Shown here in pieces: positions 7,429-9,495 of a stretch of DNA of 9,495 bases; the first letter of the stretch is position 1, and every line of letters begins with the position of its first letter. The DNA is from Odoribacter sp. UBA944 (lineage in GTDB: Bacteria; Bacteroidota; Bacteroidia; Bacteroidales; Marinifilaceae): the NCBI GenBank assembly GCA_002293375.1, contig DBDA01000019.1, positions 1 to 9,495 on the forward strand, read 5' to 3'. Below the pieces are notes generated by a model. That model was not told the origin of the DNA, did no database searches, and saw nothing but the letters and a program-made list of their open reading frames with translations. The translations under genes and the position numbers were made by a program.

Positions 7429-8340
7429 TCAATTGGTTTTGTTCTCTATCAGCACGGAAAACTTAGACGATTGGGCCGGATTCACTTCCGACAGAATGTT
7501 GTAGACCCGCCTCCGTTCATCGGGAAAAGCCGGTTTAAAGACCTGGATGATCTCGTCCGTTTTGGCATCGAAAAAAGCCTGTATAACATAGGAATTCTGC
7601 TTGGTACGGTTCGCTTTCTGCAACAACTCAAGAGCTGAAATGATCTCCAACCGCCCGTCCGCCACATTTTCGGCCATCACATCCAATCCTAAACGATGGT
7701 ACCTGTAAAAACACTCCCGCACAGTGGCGTAACTCCGGTCTTGCAGGTTGTTGATCAGCCAATACCGGTTCCTCCGCCCTTCGAAAGATTTCCACCCCGC
7801 TTCCCGGGCGTTCTGGCTTTGCGCAACAATGTTCTCCGCTTTTGTGTAAAACTCATTCCCTCCCATCAATGCAAAACTGTCGTAATCCATTCCCAGAATA
7901 ATGTAGGCGTAAAACGCCAACAGGTTGACCAACTCCGTGTTCTGCCCGGATTCGTTGAACTCCAACGGTTCGAATTCACGATACCGGAAAAGAACGTCGT
8001 TGTCTTTCAGGTTCAGCAAAACGGTATTGTACGAAGAGTTATATACCGGACGGCTGACACGCAATTGCATAGTCCCCCGGAATTCATCGCTCCCGGACTG
8101 TTCGTCTAAAACAATTTGCATAGAGCATTCAATCCGCTCGTCGTACGCGAAAACATTGGACGACCAGCGCCTGTTGTTCAGAAATTCGTACATATCGCGC
8201 TGCATACTGTTGTAGATCTCCCTGTTCGTCCCCTGTATTTTCTGGGAAGAGACCGCAATATTACAACGCAACTCCTGGCCGGAAACCGCCTGTATCGCTC
8301 CCCAAAGTCCCAACAAAACAACCATATACCTCTTCATCAT
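7429..8340 (-). CDS. porD: Type IX secretion system protein PorD (DUF4835)
   Basis: This 303-residue exported protein belongs to the DUF4835 family, named PorD in type IX secretion. A signal peptide is clear (MMKRYMVVLLGLWGAIQAVSG, likely cut before QE). Family blocks are visible: ELRCNIAVSSQKIQGTNREI directly after cleavage, the FLNNRRW motif near 53-59, ERIECSMQI (67-75), NLLAFYAYIILGMDYDSFA (about 138-156), and GRRNRYWLINNLQDRSY (about 187-203). PorD is reported as part of the secretion and gliding machinery of Bacteroidota; its exact role is not settled. The start is the first of two adjacent ATGs at 8340 and 8337. An open frame continues 45 codons upstream, but it would overlap the nusB start and place residues before the signal peptide, so it is rejected. 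It is first in the leftward run and divergent from nusB. Confidence 0.92.
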   Translation of the reverse strand: MMKRYMVVLLGLWGAIQAVSGQELRCNIAVSSQKIQGTNREIYNSMQRDMYEFLNNRRWSSNVFAYDERIECSMQIVLDEQSGSDEFRGTMQLRVSRPVYNSSYNTVLLNLKDNDVLFRYREFEPLEFNESGQNTELVNLLAFYAYIILGMDYDSFALMGGNEFYTKAENIVAQSQNAREAGWKSFEGRRNRYWLINNLQDRSYATVRECFYRYHRLGLDVMAENVADGRLEIISALELLQKANRTKQNSYVIQAFFDAKTDEIIQVFKPAFPDERRRVYNILSEVNPAQSSKFSVLIENKTN

Positions 8341-8382
8341 ACGCCGTACCTGAAAACAGATTTGTAACCAGATACGAAAATA

Positions 8383-8390
8383 CAAAATAA
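8383..8390 (-). promoter_or_regulatory. Possible -7 element for the porD-recN-dnaB run
   Basis: On the minus strand, TTATTTTG differs from TAnnTTTG at one position. It lies 42 bases before the porD ATG, a normal leader length. No -33 box was found at the right spacing. Confidence 0.3.
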
Positions 8391-8405
8391 TTTCAATTAA
8401 TTTGC

Positions 8406-8413
8406 TACATTTG
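8406..8413 (+). promoter_or_regulatory. Bacteroidota -7 promoter element for nusB
   Basis: TACATTTG matches TAnnTTTG exactly and lies 33 bases before the nusB ATG, which would give a leader of about 25-30 bases. A matching TTG -33 box is not evident. It lies 15 bases from the oppositely oriented candidate for porD, so the two promoters would be packed back to back. Confidence 0.5.
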
Positions 8414-8446
8414 TGCCCGTTTACTGAAACCAACGTTCTTATCACA

Positions 8447-9397
8447 ATGACAAGCAGGAGATTAATCCGGATCAAAGTTCTGCAAGTGCTCTACGCGCAC
8501 TCGAAAAGAGAGGGGTATTCGCTGGCGGAGACCGAGCGCGATTTATTGAAAAGTATCGATAAGAGTACCGACCTCTACTTTTACATCATACTGTTACTGA
8601 TTGAATTACATCACAAAGCTTTCCTACGGATAGATGCGGCAAAACACAAACACATCGCAACGGAAGCAGATCTGAACCCGAATACCCGGTTTATCGATAA
8701 TCCCGTTTTCGCCTTGCTGAACAACAACAAACAGTTCAAGTCGTACTTATTGAACCATAAGATCAGTTGGAACAACCATCCGGAACTGATCACCTATCTC
8801 TACAAAAAGATGGTGGATTCTCCCGGTTATACGGAATACCTGAACCGGGAACAGATCGATTTCAGGGAACACAGGCAGTTTATCGTCAACCTCTTTACCG
8901 GGATTGTCGCACAGGAGGAGCTTTTTTTCCAGACGCTGGAAGATCTAAACATTTACTGGAACGACGATTTCGACATTGTCTTGAATTTGGTTTACAAGAC
9001 TTTATCCGGTCTGAAAGAAGGGTGTTCTGAAAACGATCGGATTTTTTATTCAGTCTATAACCCGGAAGAAGATATTGATTTTGCCAGTACGCTGTTGCGA
9101 AAAACGCTCCTGGAGAATATGGAAAACTTAGAGTTGATTGAGCGTTATATCGTGAATTGGGAAATTGATCGGATCTCCGACATGGATAAATTAATCCTGT
9201 CCACCGCCTTAAGCGAATTGAAAAATTTTCCTTCCATTCCGGTCAAAGTATCATTGGATGAATACATCGAAATCTCTAAAACCTACAGTTCTCCTAAAAG
9301 CAGCGGATTCATCAACGGCGTATTGGATAAATCCATCGCCGAATTAATTGAAAAGGGGCGCATGCAGAAAACCGGACGGGGATTGATGGAGTCGTGA
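8447..9397 (+). CDS. nusB: Transcription antitermination factor NusB, long Bacteroidota form
   Basis: This 316-residue protein is intact. NusB binds boxA RNA together with ribosomal protein S10 (NusE) and supports antitermination of rRNA operons. The N-terminus RRLIRIKVLQVLYAHSKR (4-21) matches the basic RNA-binding first helix of NusB. The C-terminal third (about 210-300) carries the canonical NusB core, with WEIDRISDMDKLILSTALSEL (from 238), IPVKVSLDEYIEISKTYS (264-281) and SGFINGVLDK (286-295). Classical NusB is about 140 residues. The extra length, an insert of roughly 150-170 residues rich in helix formers, is usual for Bacteroidota and lies between the two. The start at 8447 is chosen over an upstream in-frame ATG at 8402 because family homology begins here and 8402 would overlap the -7 element. 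No Shine-Dalgarno is present. Confidence 0.95.
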   Translation: MTSRRLIRIKVLQVLYAHSKREGYSLAETERDLLKSIDKSTDLYFYIILLLIELHHKAFLRIDAAKHKHIATEADLNPNTRFIDNPVFALLNNNKQFKSYLLNHKISWNNHPELITYLYKKMVDSPGYTEYLNREQIDFREHRQFIVNLFTGIVAQEELFFQTLEDLNIYWNDDFDIVLNLVYKTLSGLKEGCSENDRIFYSVYNPEEDIDFASTLLRKTLLENMENLELIERYIVNWEIDRISDMDKLILSTALSELKNFPSIPVKVSLDEYIEISKTYSSPKSSGFINGVLDKSIAELIEKGRMQKTGRGLMES

Positions 9398-9403
9398 GGA
9401 AGT

Positions 9404-9431
9404 AAAAAAGGGTGCCTAAGCACCCTCTTCT
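9404..9431 (+). terminator. Intrinsic terminator after nusB
   Basis: GGGTGC (9410-9415) pairs perfectly with GCACCC (9420-9425) around a CTAA loop. It is preceded by six A and followed by a pyrimidine-rich TCTTCT tract, starting 7 bases after the nusB stop. The T run is imperfect, but the hairpin position is right. It suggests nusB ends its own transcript. The remaining bases to 9495 are AT-rich with no gene seen. Confidence 0.65.
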
Positions 9432-9495
9432 ACTAAACTAAAACTAATTCTCAAACTCCCTTGTAATCACTACAATAGATATCTTCAATTCAATT

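Noticed and set aside
8341..8475. Upstream extension of porD by 45 codons
   Set aside because: It would put a long segment before an excellent signal peptide and overlap both the nusB start and its promoter element.
1..9495. Defence system, phage, transposon, CRISPR or toxin-antitoxin content
   Set aside because: All seven genes are accounted for by housekeeping, secretion or envelope families; there are no transposase or integrase genes, no direct-repeat arrays and no unexplained gaps over 150 bases.

Overview
This is a chromosomal window from a Gram-negative member of Bacteroidota, most likely order Bacteroidales. The evidence is a PorD (DUF4835) type IX secretion protein, the long Bacteroidota form of NusB, the typical Bacteroidota form of replicative helicase DnaB, starts that mostly lack a Shine-Dalgarno, and Bacteroidota-type -7 elements (TAnnTTTG) upstream of both rightward genes. 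The genus cannot be fixed from the sequence. All seven genes look intact. No RNA gene, insertion sequence, CRISPR array, phage gene or recognisable defence system is visible, so this reads as stable core chromosome rather than an accessory island.

Layout. Positions 1-141 are an AT-rich leader with a good -7 element. A rightward gene (142-1029) follows, encoding a membrane-anchored coiled-coil protein of unknown function. It converges, with only 8 bases between stops, on a leftward run of five genes that starts near 8340. In transcription order these are porD (7429-8340), recN (5741-7399), dnaB (4175-5719), a secreted protein of unknown function (2867-4123) and an LtaS-like phosphoglycerol-transferase/sulfatase-fold membrane enzyme (1038-2858). 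Gaps are 29, 21, 51 and 8 bases, so co-transcription is plausible. The 51-base gap after dnaB is distinctive: a hairpin with a T run lies just inside the dnaB end and an unusually strong Shine-Dalgarno precedes the next gene, so the last two genes may be controlled separately. Divergent from porD, across 106 bases, is nusB (8447-9397), which ends in a clear hairpin terminator.

The genes fall into three functional groups. recN, dnaB and nusB serve DNA repair, replication and transcription. porD serves outer-membrane protein secretion and gliding-type machinery. The secreted unknown plus the LtaS-like enzyme form a tight pair facing the periplasm and envelope. The most informative points for follow-up are the secreted 418-residue family, whose relatives I recall being labelled 'asparagine synthetase B' although no such domain is present; the Ser at the probable nucleophile region of the LtaS-like enzyme; and the dnaB 3' hairpin plus strong Shine-Dalgarno.
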